Below are positions 25,903-37,153 of a DNA stretch of 64,000 nucleotides, piece after piece. This DNA is from Siphonodentalium dalli. Taxonomy: Eukaryota; Mollusca; Scaphopoda; Gadilida; Siphonodentaliidae. The stretch is from positions 66,601,897-66,665,896 of the forward strand of contig CP136063.1 in the NCBI GenBank assembly GCA_032622095.1. Direction: 5' to 3'. Position 1 is the first letter of the stretch. Each line of letters opens with the position of its first letter. Under the pieces are notes generated by a model that saw only the letters and a list, made by a program, of their open reading frames with translations, was not told the origin of the DNA and did no database searches. A program made the position numbers and the translations under genes.

Positions 25903-26162
25903 AACAGAAGGGCCCTGTGCCAATGCATGCTCTTATATATGCGAGTCGACCATAGGTCGCCTCGCATATATAAGAGAATGCATTGGCCTAAAAAAAAATC
26001 TTTTTTTAACACTTTTTACCATTTTTTCTTACATTCTTTAACAATTTTATAATTTTTAATGTGTTAAGCCAATGCATTCTCTTATATATGCGAGGCGACC
26101 TATGGTCAACTCGCATATATAAGAGAATGCATTGGCACAGGGCCCTTCTGTTGGGTAAAGGG
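25903..26162. mobile_element. TTAA type I hairpin element, left end degraded
   Basis: Two 69-bp hairpins in opposite orientation (about 25916-25984 and 26071-26139) around a T-rich spacer. The right end reads CCCTTCTGTTGGGTAAAGGG followed by TTAA (26163-26166). The left end keeps the inverted AACAGAAGGGCCCTG but lacks the outer TTACCC segment. The GGG-TTAA end is piggyBac-like. No transposase is present. Confidence 0.75.
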
Positions 26163-26426
26163 TTAACTGACACAACATGATGATTATACATTATACAATT
26201 CATACTTACCAAAGCTAACGACATGAGCAGCAAACTTTCGGTAGTTCCACTTGTAACGGTGCTATTAACCCCTTACCCAACAAACCGGCCAAAACCGGCA
26301 AAATAAAGCTTCAACAGCCTAAAATATCTTCGGTCTGTCTCAATAGAACCATACAAATATTGATATAATTGGAACCGGCTCCTTGACCACATTGTGATAG
26401 TTACAGTTATGCCCTGTGCCAATGCA

Positions 26427-29249
26427 TCTATATCTATATTTGCGAATGTCTGTCTGTCTGTCTGTCTGTGTTCTATAGAAATTCACAGGGGACCATCTAG
26501 ATGATGCCAAAGGGGTCTACTAGGAGTAGCTTTTTACGAGAAAGATAATGGTCGGGGTCAGAATTTTCTAAAGTGACGCCGTTGTTGTCAGGGGCAGAAA
26601 AGGGGGAGGGGCAGAAAAATAAATTGTCGCCGATTGCCACCAAACTTATATATAATCATCCCCATAATATGAGGAATCTAATGGCGTGGTTTAAATATGG
26701 CAAAAGTCGCGCCGTTCACGTCAAGGGTGCCCGGAAGGGGGGGGGGGTGCAGATTTTTTTTCTGTCGCCGATTGCCACGAAACTTACATATAATCATCCC
26801 CATGATATGAAGAATCCATCGGTGTGGTTTAAATATGTCAAAAGTGGCGTCGTTTGAGTCAGGGATGAACGGAAGGGGAGAGGGGCACCAAAATTGATAA
26901 AACTAATTTTAGCGCCGATTTCCACCAAATTGATATATATTCTTCTTCACGATACAAGGAATCTAATTGTGCGATTTAACAACGCCAAATGTTGTTTTTG
27001 GATGTGAGATTGGGAGGGGGTGGGCACTAAATTTGATAATAAGTCGCCGATTGCCACCACACTTATACAAAATCATCCCCATGGTATGAGGAGTCTAATG
27101 GTGTGGCTGTTATCTGTCAAATGTGGCCTCATTCGAGTCAGGGTTGCATTGAAAGGGACAGGGGTACCAAAATTGATGCACAATTTTTTTAGCGCCAATT
27201 TCCACCAAGTTGATACACGTTCTTATCCATGATACGAGGAATCTAATCGTGATTTAAAGACGCCATAGTGGTGCTGTTTGAGTGAGAGATGGAGAGGGGA
27301 GGGATTGGCACCAAATTTGATAAAAAAAATTGTTTACTCGCCGATTATCACCAAACTTATAAACAATCATCTCCATGATATCAGGAGTGTAATCGTGTGG
27401 TTTAAGGATGTCACAAGTGGGGCCATTCGAGTCAGTGGTGTATAGAGATGAGAGGGACACAAAAAGTTATATCTATATGTTTAGTGCCGATTTCCACCAG
27501 ATTGATACATATTCTTCTCCGTGATACGAGGAATCTTATCGTGTGGTTTAGATACACCAAATTGGTGCCCTATGGGTGAGAGATGTGGGGACCTTAAGTT
27601 TGATACGAATTTGTATACTCGCCAATTTACACCAATTTCATATATATGCATCTCTAATCTCTAATGAGTCTTAGTGTGTGCAGCTTGAGTCCGAAATAGG
27701 GACGGGAGGGTCACCAAAACTGATACAAAATATTTTTAGTACCAATTACCATCAAATTCAGACACGTTCTTCTCAAATGATACAAGAAATAAAATCGTGC
27801 TGTCTGTCTGTCTTTTTGTCTGTCTGTGTGCGTTCTATATATAACTTCACGCGGTAAAATCGAGATGGCACCAAGGCGTTCTAAGAGGGGTAACTTTTTA
27901 CAAGGAAGATAATGGTGCGGGTTAAAATTTTCTAAAATGATGCTGTTGGTGGGAGGGGAAATTTAAAAATTATGGTGAAATAGTTTTGTCGCTGATTTCC
28001 ACCAAACGAATACATAATCACCTTCGCAATATGGCGTTGTTTGAGTCAGCGTTGCATCAACAATTGATTTAATAAACCAAATTCCACCAAATTCATACCC
28101 GTTTTTCTCTAATGATATACCATGAATTAAATCACATTTGGTGTCATTTGTGTCACGGGTGGCGAGCGGATATGCACTATCATTGATAAGATTGCTATTC
28201 GCCGATATCCACATATAAGTTATATACAGTCACCAGGCCATCTCCATATAGTTGGGCGTTCACATTTCACAATCCCGACATATGGTGACCCACATAAGTC
28301 ACTTGAACAATTATATCTTCTTAACAGTCATATTTATATGGGAATGGCAATCAAGGCATTCACACAATGAGCTAGCAAAAAGAGATAACTAGAAGAAGCA
28401 TTAAACGTATATTTATCATTCTATTGAAGAGATACATATATTCGTGCAAACTGAGAGACCTCGAACCGTCAGAGGATTGCATATATATAATAACAACATT
28501 TAGTCTGTTCCATTCAATACAGTTTCCACAAAAAGTTACAATTTGTCAAGAGATATGGAAGGCCTGTTCAAAAATAGTGCTCACAGTGTGCAGTCAAATA
28601 TAGTTTCTTCTGATATACAAGAAAATGCAGTTAGTAGCACAAGACTTTTCAGGATCCTACCAATACGGACATCTGACAAGGGTTTTATAACAGACTCATC
28701 GACTGACATAAACAACTCAAAATCTCGCTCTGTGCCTGGCACATGTAGCTGATATATGTGCGCAGCAACATTTCGTTTAAACTAAGAATATTTAGCCAAT
28801 ATATAGCACCATGAACAGAGGAGCACCTGGAAATTTCTTTGAAACATCTGTATCTTCATGGAGATATGATAGCCATGTGTCCTCGAGATCTTAGTCCAAC
28901 CCACTAGATTGATTGATACATCTCAATATGTAAAACCCAATTATCATCTTTTATCGAACTAATGTGTTTATGATGTTCATGTATCATATTATAACGTCTA
29001 ATGTATACGCAGTTGTAATTAAATAAATACTTCATTATTGGTGGAACGGATTAATCGCGATAAACAGAATGACAATTGATAAGGTGAGCCACTACTTATA
29101 TTCCATGACTGTAATAATAATGTTTTGTGATGCTATTTGAATATACAATTTATGAGAAAACGTATAACACTTTAAGCAAGAGCATTCTCTATTCCCAACA
29201 AATATCCACGGCATACATTAACCTGGGCAACGCCGGGTAACCCTGCTAG
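26427..29249 (+). mobile_element. non-autonomous Helitron, 2.82 kb
   Basis: Inserted within a hairpin of the TTAA element: the host reads AATGCA before and TTCTCTTATAT after, which join exactly to the uninterrupted hairpin AATGCATTCTCTT. The element begins TC (26427) and ends CTAG (29249) with an imperfect GC hairpin (CCTGG ... CCGGG, 29222-29236) upstream, and it sits between A and T. All three are Helitron rules. The body is a diverged tandem array. A second copy of the 5'-terminal TGTCTGTCTGTC/TTCTATA segment lies at about 27798. No Rep/helicase frame is present, and a 69-residue frame at 28543-28752 is unrecognised. Confidence 0.9.
26573..28230 (+). repeat. diverged tandem array inside the Helitron
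   Basis: Units of roughly 140-150 bp alternate the phrases GCCGATT.CCACCAAA, CATGATA.GAGGAATCTAAT and GTGTGGTTTAA. Several units carry G-rich tracts such as GGAAGGGGGGGG. The frames across it are repeat shadows. Confidence 0.7.
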
Positions 29250-29484
29250 TTCTCTTATATATGCGAGTCGACCATAGGTCGCCTCGCATATATAAGAGAA
29301 TGCATTGGCCTAAAAAAAAAACTTTTTTTAACACTTTTTACCATTTTTTCTTACATTCTTCAACAATTTTATAATTTTTAATGTGTTAAGCCAATGCATT
29401 CTCTTATATATGCGAGGCGACCTATGGTCGACTCGCATATATAAGAGAATGCATTGGCACAGTGCCCTTCTGTTGGGTAAAGTG
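29250..29484. repeat. right part of the interrupted TTAA element
   Basis: Contains most of the left hairpin, the T-rich spacer, the complete right hairpin (about 29393-29461) and the right terminal repeat. It is continuous with 26269-26426 once the Helitron is removed. Confidence 0.8.
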
Positions 29485-29649
29485 TTAATACGTTGACATC
29501 GCTACTATTGAAACTACATCGTTTTTGTTTCGCATATATTTAGCTGTGGTACAGCAAGCTCTGTCAGCGAACCAGTCACTGCTGGTTACAAGCAACTAAT
29601 TATTAACCACACATGTGTATACTGTAGGCCAAATTATAGAATTCCATGG

Positions 29650-30600
29650 TCCTATGTAGGTTTTATGAATATATAATTGGTTTTTCCGGTTATTTTGGGA
29701 CGCGTTAAAGTTGTACTGCCACACCGAGGCCGGTAAAAGCTGTAGTTGGAATGTCCAAGTTCGTGAAAGTTCTATTGATTATGCCGATGATTTGAGAAGC
29801 TTTATTGTTTTAGAATATTGTAGAAAAGCTAATCTGGCCGTGTCAAATTGAGATATAGCGATGTGATATCTCGCAGGACAACACATTTCGCGTTTTCGTG
29901 GGGTGTGTATTCGCTGGATGTCTTATACTTGCAGTATATAACTACATGTATTTTGACGCGTTAATTGAGTTCGATGTTTAGGTATGAACAATGGCTGGGT
30001 CGTGCACAGTTGAAGATTTTATGGAGGGAACACAATTTTTTATCAGCATTTAGAAGCTTTCTGGTTTGGTGAATGATAAACCTGCAGTAATAAGGCGTCA
30101 CTCTCACCAGAAAAAGTGCTGAAGGGTACACAGGGTTTGAAAATGTGCTGAAGGGTATACACAGTGTTTGTGATCGGCACGACCACTATTACATAAATTG
30201 TGTTTATGAAAGTCTGGCACCCATTAGCAGTTTGTTCTCAGTACATTTTAATATTCATTGGAACGTAAACAATTATTTTCTGACAGAAATCATGGCAGAT
30301 ACGAAGACTGAATGTCCTTTATAATTACATTTCAAACCCTGTGTACCCTTCAGCACATTTTGAAAATCCTATGTACCCTTCAGCACTTTATTTTGGTGAG
30401 AGTTACCCCTTCAGCAGTAATAAGCCGTAGTTTTTTGTAATAATTTGAAGGATTAGTTGTTTTAACGGAATTCTGAGGCGGTGCATTCATGTGACCAATA
30501 TATTTTATATTATAATTTATATTTATGGCTAATAATATGTATGATCTTGGTGGCGTTACCATTTCTGACATATGGTTTTCTTGTATAGAGTTATACACGC
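29650..30600 (+). repeat. dispersed repeat, second copy of 2010-3640
   Basis: See the first copy at 2010-3640. Here the CCTGCAGTAAT landmark is split by the MITE at 30095-30413, and the copy lacks the 0.7-kb foldback. The ATCTTGGTGGCGTTACC block lies at about 30543. Confidence 0.55.
30095..30413. mobile_element. 319-bp MITE with 11-bp target duplication
   Basis: Flanked by direct repeats GCAGTAATAAG at 30084-30094 and 30414-30424. The homologous unoccupied site at 3323-3340 reads GCAGTAATTTATAAGCC. The arms are inverted: CTCTCACC...GTGCTGAAGGGTACA on the left, TGTACCCTTCAGCAC...GGTGAGAG on the right, each with a direct repeat of the TGCTGAAGGGTACACAGG unit. An 11-bp duplication is closest to Mutator-like insertion (8-11 bp), but the family is inferred only. 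Confidence 0.75.
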
Positions 30601-33230
30601 TTCTTGAATTTGTGTAGGGGAAACTCGAGTCAGCATAAAACAAATTCTGGCTGCTGATTGGTTGATTATCATTGAGGGAAATATCCCTAAAGCCCCTGTC
30701 ACACTCAGGCCGGCGCTCTCATTGCGCTGCAGAAGTATCAAAGCGCCCACCTAAACGCACTAAGGTCCCCAAGAACCTATTGGTGACGCAGAGGCGTTAT
30801 TTCGCTAAAATCCAATTCGGATTCTGGATTCAGATTACAGATTTGTCCCCGTACGACTTGGTTCGGCAAAAGAACAGACCACAAATTTCCAGAATCAGTA
30901 AACGAACAGACCGTAATCCTAATTTCGTGGTAATCCGATTTGGATTCGGATTCCGATTACGGACTCAAATGTTCGTAATGTAAACAAACCGAGATTCCGC
31001 CACCTCAGAGTTTAAAAACACAATAAAACATAAGAATCCGTCTCTTGTGTACAAATTATTGCAGAATATAAACGATCTATATCAAAGAATTTTAAATGCG
31101 GAGACAAATTTGTTTTATTGAATGTAAACTGGGAGAATATTACTGAAATTAGCCAAATAATAACGCTATTGATAGTAACGCTGGGGGAGCACTTCGGTTG
31201 ATGGCAAATCATTGTTGATTGTCACTTTCATATGTCCATTTCATAATTCCATCCTTAAAATACCGCCCGAACGCATGTCGATTTCGAATTCGGCGGATAC
31301 GTCACCATTGACCGAATTCATATGAACCTGCATGGATATGTCTTCTGCTGTGTTCGTTATTATAATGTTTCTTCTTATTCAAGAAATAGTAGGATTATAT
31401 GGTATCGATGGATTATCAGATACACGTATGTACTATCATCTAGTCTTAAAGTTATAGCAATTTTAACATGTTTTGTTTCGTTAAATGCAGTCGTTTTGCG
31501 CAATAGTCTCTGTATAGACAACAGACACATGTTCTAGGGACGTGGCTAGAAGTTTCCTCAAATTTCCGGCCAACTGCACCCCCCCCCCCCCCCCCCATTG
31601 AACCAAACATCAATCTCACAGGTTCGCAGAATTCAATTTGCTCTCCTTGGAAATATCCAATCTGACAAACACTAAGATTGGAAAATTACCAACTTTTACT
31701 GGTTGAAAAAAATCAAACAATGAGAACAATGCCAACCTATATATGGTGTCAAATTAATGTCCAACTAATGTTGTGTCATGCATGAAATTTCCGACTGCTG
31801 GAATGTACCAAAGTTTAGTTTAGATATATTTATTTCAAATATATGTCAAATTTAGATAACACATGATATATAACACATACAAAGGAATTGGGGGACAAGT
31901 ACTGACTCACTTAAGGGTACCCCCCTCTCCCATATGTTATTACACTGAAAAAAAAAAAAATTAGTAATGGCAAAGCAACATGACTACCAAAACAAGTTGA
32001 ACATATATACATATCACTGGACACCCCCTCTCTCGAGTTAGTCATAAGTTTGTATATGTATTTATTTAAAATCGGGTTTGTTTGTTGCGTTTGTTGGCTT
32101 GTACGTATCATTATTTGAAACAGTTAGTCAAAATAATCCTGATTTTCCTCACGTATGAATGACTGCACAGCTTAGCAAATTGTACCAAAGTTCGGGGTGG
32201 GGGTCGAGACACCCAACCAACCCCTGTCGTCACGTCCCTGTTCAACTGACAAGTTCCGTGTGTTCTTCACAACATCTTCGGAATTTGATTCAGGAGGCCT
32301 AGAGCTGTCATGTTTAGATATGCTTGCCATCATCAATAAACACACTTTAACTTGAAAAAAAGATGCGATTAAGTCGCATTGGCAGCAAATTATGTGCCGT
32401 GTATACACACATAGAAGAACAGCATGACTTTCACAACAAACATGCACTTTATAAATATAAGATACAAATGATACTTGTGTCAAATACATGAGCCATGTTT
32501 GACGCTGGGGGAGAGTTTCGGAGACCACGTGGATTTCAAAATCTGACCTAGAATCCGAAATTAGCTCCGCCCCCCGTAATCGGCTTTGGATTCTCAATCC
32601 GGATTTTAGCGAAATTACGGCTCTGTGGATTATCGATCGACCACAGAATATGGAAATCTGCGTACCAAGCAACACCACGGTGTGGCGTAATGAGGGGAGT
32701 TTAAACAAGTCGATACTACTGGACGTGATAGAAATTATTAGTCTTTTCGCGAACCAAGCAATTCAATTATCACCTATCGCTGATAAACCAAGCAGTACCG
32801 GTACCTGTAAACGACGAAATACCAAGCTGAAGTTTTCTAGTTTTACGCTCGCTGTGTCATCAAAAGTCAAATAAAACCACGTCATGTTGCATTATTATGG
32901 TTTATTTCTTCATTATACACCACAAAACATGCTTTAGGTGTCATTTTCCGCCTTAGTTTTCTTCTGCTTGGTTCTGCTTGGTTCTGCTTGGTACTGCTTG
33001 GTATTTCGACGCACCCATAAAAAAAACGGTCCCAAATCAAAGGCAACTAACATGCCGTCCAATTAACACCCACGCTACCTACTTACCCGAACTGAATAGG
33101 GGCCGAACGAGCCCGACCGAAAGAGCCCTGGACTGAAAAGCCCAAGACCGAAACGTCCCTGGACCGAATCGACCCGCTCCCGGTTACACGGGTCCCCTGG
33201 TGCGACAACCCCATCACGATTATCCACCTC
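30601..33230. other. intergenic, low-complexity and unmatched
   Basis: Holds ATTCGGATTC.GGATT/ATTACGG phrases at 30780-30990 that recur inverted near 32530-32630, a C-run of about 20 at 31580, a CGCCAC-family fragment near 32640-32690, and four TTCTGCTTGG-like 10-mers at 32963-33002. Degenerate CCGAACGAGCCCGA-like short repeats lie at 33085-33180. No gene is supported. Confidence 0.4.
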
Positions 33231-33232
33231 AA

Positions 33233-33345
33233 TACAGTAATGCCCAAAGTAATTGACCACTTAGCCACAGCAGAATTATGAGTAATTTTTCAGGATTTTA
33301 GTCGGAAATATGGCTTGTTGCCATTCATCGGAAAGCTCTCTACGG
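33233..33345 (+). mobile_element. half of a palindromic CAGTAATG MITE (left arm)
   Basis: TACAGTAATGCCCAAAGTAA opens the element and it stops at ATCGGAAAGCTCTC, which is the centre of the full-length palindromes at 34975, 39880 and 43013. Only one arm is present. Confidence 0.7.
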
Positions 33346-33859
33346 GCGTTAGCATTAGTAGAGGTTACACACAACTAATTATTTTCCATAGGCGACAGTG
33401 TTAACTAAAAGTCCCGCCGGCCATGGGTTTGACCTATTTGAACTTCAAGTGGTCAATTTTCCCTTAGAACGTCATCCTCTGCACCAGTATGTGACAACAA
33501 ACGCGTCCTTTTCGGTATTTTTTTCGAACGATAATCTTGCATTTCCACAAATTCAAGAAGAGTAACTCTATATAATTAGTTGTTTGTAAACCAGAAGTTC
33601 ACGGCGTGATCTACAGTATGTATAGGTTTATGATCGTGTTATTATGATTTAGATTCAAATCATTGCATGTGAAATTATCCGCAGCGAAGATATGAAAGTT
33701 TACATCAAGATAAAAAAGGATCTTTTTAGGGGCACACAATTTCTCCTAATGAGTATAATCTCTCAAATTGCTGAACCTCGATCATAAAATGTTAAATAAA
33801 CATATGTCAAATTTGTTTGTTCTTATTCCCACTATAAAGTACCGTGCTAGCCCTTTGGT

Positions 33860-34125
33860 TCACTCTCACCAAAAAGAATGCTGAAGGGTACACATGTTTT
33901 GAAAATGTGCTGAAGGGTTCCTACACAGTTTTTGAAAATGTATACGTGCTGACGGGTACGTACGTACGTACACCGGTTTTGAAAATGTGCTGAAGGGTAC
34001 ACAGGTTTTGAAATCTCACTTTAAATGACGTATATTTTTTGTGTCTGTCATGATTTCTGTTAGAGAATATTTTTGTTCATGTTCTAATGAAAATTAAAAT
34101 GAACTACAGATGGCCGGGGGTCAGA
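33860..34125 (+). mobile_element. partial copy of the 30095 MITE
   Basis: Starts GTTCACTCTCACCAAAAAG and repeats the TGCTGAAGGGTACACA unit three to four times, one of them interrupted by ACGTACGTACGTAC. It then continues into the inner TCTGTCATGATTTCTGTTAG segment. The right arm is missing. Confidence 0.6.
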
Positions 34126-34144
34126 CTTTCGGGAACGGGTGCAT

Positions 34145-34380
34145 GTTACTGTTAGTGTGTCCCTCTAAAATTAGAAACATTTTGATTGGATTTTCCGAAT
34201 ATTTATTCTATATATAGTAACTGGTTTTTCCGGACAGTCGAACATTTCCTGTTTCAGTTTGCAGCAACAGGAAGTTTTTCTCACAGAGAATTGTTCATAT
34301 TACAAAATGATGTAACCGATTTGAGAATATAGGCGCAATCGTATATATTTAATTAGTGAGTATATATTACAAATATATTA
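34145..34380 (+). repeat. dispersed repeat, inverted partner of 790-1075
   Basis: Shares TCTAAAATTAGAAACATTTT, GGTTTTTCC, CATTTCCTGTTTCAGTTTGC and ATATATTTAATTAGTGAG phrases with the reverse complement of 790-1075. Confidence 0.6.
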
Positions 34381-34611
34381 TCTCAAATTGAAAGTTGAGC
34401 TCATGATCGACGTTTTTGGCTGCAAAGTTCAATGTTCAAACTTTTCTTGAACTTGAAGAAACCTGATGGAAACTGGCACACAGCTGTTTTTTTATCAATT
34501 CAGTATAATCAGCCCACACTGGCCACAGGAGCTTGATCAATAACTGGGCATAGTATGGGATTAGATAAGACAGCGCCCAATGTTTATGTTTTGAACTGAG
34601 AGATAACTCTT

Positions 34612-34664
34612 AAGATGCCCGTTATTTCGTTAAATTACTTTTACGAAATAACGGGCATTTAAAC
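34612..34664. repeat. short perfect hairpin
   Basis: ATGCCCGTTATTTCGT is followed by a short AT loop and the reverse complement ACGAAATAACGGGCAT. It could act as a cruciform or be a tiny MITE remnant. No adjacent gene suggests a terminator role. Confidence 0.6.
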
Positions 34665-34974
34665 ATTTACACCACAAAGCTCAAACTTCGCAAAACGTAT
34701 AAGAAATGATAAACTCAGGATGGGTGGGCTTGGGGGAGGCGGATGGCACTGTACAAAAGTCAGCCCAAAAAACACCTGTCGTATTTAATCCCAGATATTG
34801 CCAATAACTGCCTCAATTAGGCTAATTAGCAGTTTTTGGCCCACCCACTGTAAGAAAACAAAACAAATGAAACATGCGAAGATAGGTGATCTCACTGACC
34901 TAGCTGTTTACAACCGTCTGATTCCAACAAAAAATAAACTGATAAGTGTATCATACCAAACCCTTGCATGCATA

Positions 34975-35180
34975 CAGTAATGCCCTAAGTAATCAACCTT
35001 TTAACCAAAGCAGAATTATGGGTAACTTTTCAGGATTTAGTCGGAAATATGGCTTGTTGCCATTCATCGGAAAGCTCTCACTTTCCGATGAATGGCAACA
35101 AGCCATATTTCCGACTAAATCCTGAAAAGTTACCCATAATTCTGCTTTGGTTAAGAGGTCGATTACTTAGGGCATTACTG
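34975..35180. mobile_element. 206-bp palindromic CAGTAATG MITE, long form
   Basis: Near-perfect palindrome from CAGTAATGCCCTAAG to CTTAGGGCATTACTG, TA-flanked (34973-34974, 35181-35182). Each arm contains the outer module of the 129-bp form plus an inner segment running to TTCATCGGAAAGCTCTC. It has no coding capacity. Fragments of the same arm occur as half-copies at 33233, 38650, 48523 and 50236. Confidence 0.85.
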
Positions 35181-35189
35181 TATTTCGGT

Positions 35190-36930
35190 ACATGAGATGT
35201 TGCAGTAAATGGAGGAAGAGTTAATTACTTTCTGTTATCGCCTTCTTCGAAGTATTTCAGCGTTTATTTGTCAAACCACAAAACTGCCTTTTTTAGCCAC
35301 ATATGCAGCTTGTGTTAATACCACCAAATGTCCATGCATTGTCCATACATAGCTTTCCAAAGCATATATCTACTCATACCAGATATGTTTTTCGAGTTCA
35401 CACTTAGTGAAGAAAAATCTTATTATTGACACTATGGGCTACAGGTCACATCTCTCATCTGATTGTCACCAATGTTCACATTGATCTTCGAGGTAACCTC
35501 TAGATTTGAGCCATCAATTATTTCTGAAATAATTGAAAATCATGGTCACCAGCAGCCATCTCAGGCTCCCTTTGTGTGCTAGGGGCCTCCCCTGGCATGC
35601 TTCGCACACATTTTCATATCAGGCAGGCTCTCTCTTGAGCCTTCATTCAACGGCGGCCCTTTTGTGCTCAAATTTTTTTAATTTTCTTTTTAGATTCAAC
35701 TTCTTGTTCAATTTAAGTAAAACAATTTTTCTTGTATAATACAGTCGCTGAATCATTAGAATGCCACTGCACCGTTGTTGTCAAGAAGGGTTATTTTGTG
35801 ATAAACATTACTGTTAGAGCAGAATCATTTCAGAAAGACACTTCATTGTTTTCAAAAGAAATTTAAAATTTCCTGCCAAGCACAAAGTCAGTCTAATTAT
35901 AACAGGACCAAGGTTTCATTATGCAGCCAACTTGAAAGTAATGAAAACTTGGTCTAGTTTTTAACAAGACTGGCCCAAAGTGAATCCACAAATTTGAATG
36001 ATGAGTGTACTGTAGATAACAATTACATCAGCTTTTATAGTTATTTTGATTGTTAGCTCAACTGGACGAAGACAAATTTGAGCTGTTGCCTTCGGTTTGC
36101 ATCCGTGTGTGTGTCCATTAAAAATATCCTTTAGCACACCCTACATGTCACATCTCTCATCCGATCATCACCAACTTCACATTGATCTTCGGGGTAACAT
36201 CTAGATGGGAGCCATCGAATTTTCTTAAATCTCTGAGGAATATGGCTAAGGAAAATTAGCAGCGTATGCACTGGTTGTTCTTGTACTAAGATTTCTTTTC
36301 AACATGGGCACTGCCATCTTGAATTTGATTCGGCACTCTCTTGGAAATGGCATTGCAATTAAATTTAAACTGATTTATCTTTTTTTATAGTCAACATAAC
36401 ACATTCAATGCGTGAATGCATTACATGGTTTATAATTTAAAAAATAATCATTATGTTTGTACAGTTGCGATCTAAATTTAACGTTGTACCCTATGGAGAT
36501 TTTGGCAATTTGCTCAAATGTTATCCTGCGCAAGATGCCATTTAAATTGAGTTAATGGCTATCATATATGTGACTTTAATAAGAAAATGGCTCTTGTGTG
36601 TAAACTACTGTAACTATATATGATTTTACAAAAGTAACACGCAATATTGACAAAAACGTGGTTGACATACATGGCTCAGTGACAATGTCCACTATTATAC
36701 AATTATCCTTCAGATGGTCTATTTTAATGATCTGTGTACATTTCAGAATATTTAACAACAGACATGCATATTTCACTCCTAGGTGATTATACAATATGTT
36801 GCTTTCGTTGTAGCATGGCTTGGAGTTGCGGCCCTTATGACCGCCATTGTATTATTTTCTGTCCATGTCACCCTATTTGCTCCCATACTCTAATTTCACA
36901 CTTACATGTATTATAACAGGCTTTGAACAT
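35190..36930. repeat. degenerate copies of the ATCTAGATGGGAGCCATC repeat; otherwise unmatched
   Basis: Bases 35440-35560 and 36100-36260 share phrases CACATCTCTCATC.GAT, TTCACATTGATCTTCG.GGTAAC and GAGCCATC with 60220-60550, so they are old relatives of the arrays in the 3' third of the window. The rest shows no repeat match and no exon-like frame. Confidence 0.45.
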
Positions 36931-36941
36931 TCAGGTAAAAG

Positions 36942-37066
36942 TTATTGAATCTGTTTGCGACGTTCTCGTCGCACCTTAAGCAGGGAATCAAGACCCTCCT
37001 CAAAAACTCCCTCAGATGTCAAAGGAAGATTTTCCATGTCTCCAGTCAAGTTAGACTCCCACCATT
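36942..37066 (-). CDS. candidate terminal coding exon, unidentified protein
   Basis: On the minus strand a possible acceptor (GACACAG, complement of 37067-37073) opens a frame starting TGG TGG GAG. It reads acidic and then basic to a TAA at 36944-36942: residues include EWWESNLTG, MENLPLTSEG, EEGLDSLLK and a basic tail VRRERRKQIQ. Composition and the absence of repeat matches make it look like a genuine protein C-terminus. The frame is closed just upstream by TGA, so it needs an intron there, and the minisatellite at 37154-38507 would lie in that intron. I found no convincing upstream exon and no domain. The plus-strand frames over the same bases are probably shadows. It may be a pseudo-exon or chance. 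Confidence 0.35.
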
Positions 37067-37153
37067 CTGTGTCGCTCAATGCACACATATGCAGAAACAC
37101 AACCAAACGAAATTCTCATCCTCTGCTTCCAAGCAAGTTAATAACTTCGCCAA

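Larger units (their letters stand above)
26269..29484. mobile_element. TTAA type I element (393 bp net) interrupted by a Helitron
   Basis: The left end CCCCTTACCCAAC follows TTAA (26265-26268). The right end TGTTGGGTAAAGTG precedes TTAA (29485-29488). Removing the Helitron at 26427-29249 leaves 393 bp, against 392 bp for the intact copy at 48120-48511, and restores the broken left hairpin. CCC...GGG ends with TTAA flanks are the hallmark of piggyBac-type MITEs. Confidence 0.85.

Noticed and set aside
28543-28752. 69-residue frame inside the Helitron
   Set aside because: No Rep or helicase motif and no second copy to test conservation. It could be captured host sequence, but nothing supports that.
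32172-32708. 178-residue minus-strand frame
   Set aside because: Its first part overlaps a CGCCAC-family fragment and an ATTCCG-type repeat, and the end runs into a GGGACGTGAC phrase found in other repeats. The MMASISKHDSSRPPESNSED segment near 32333 looks protein-like but has no supporting donor or neighbour.
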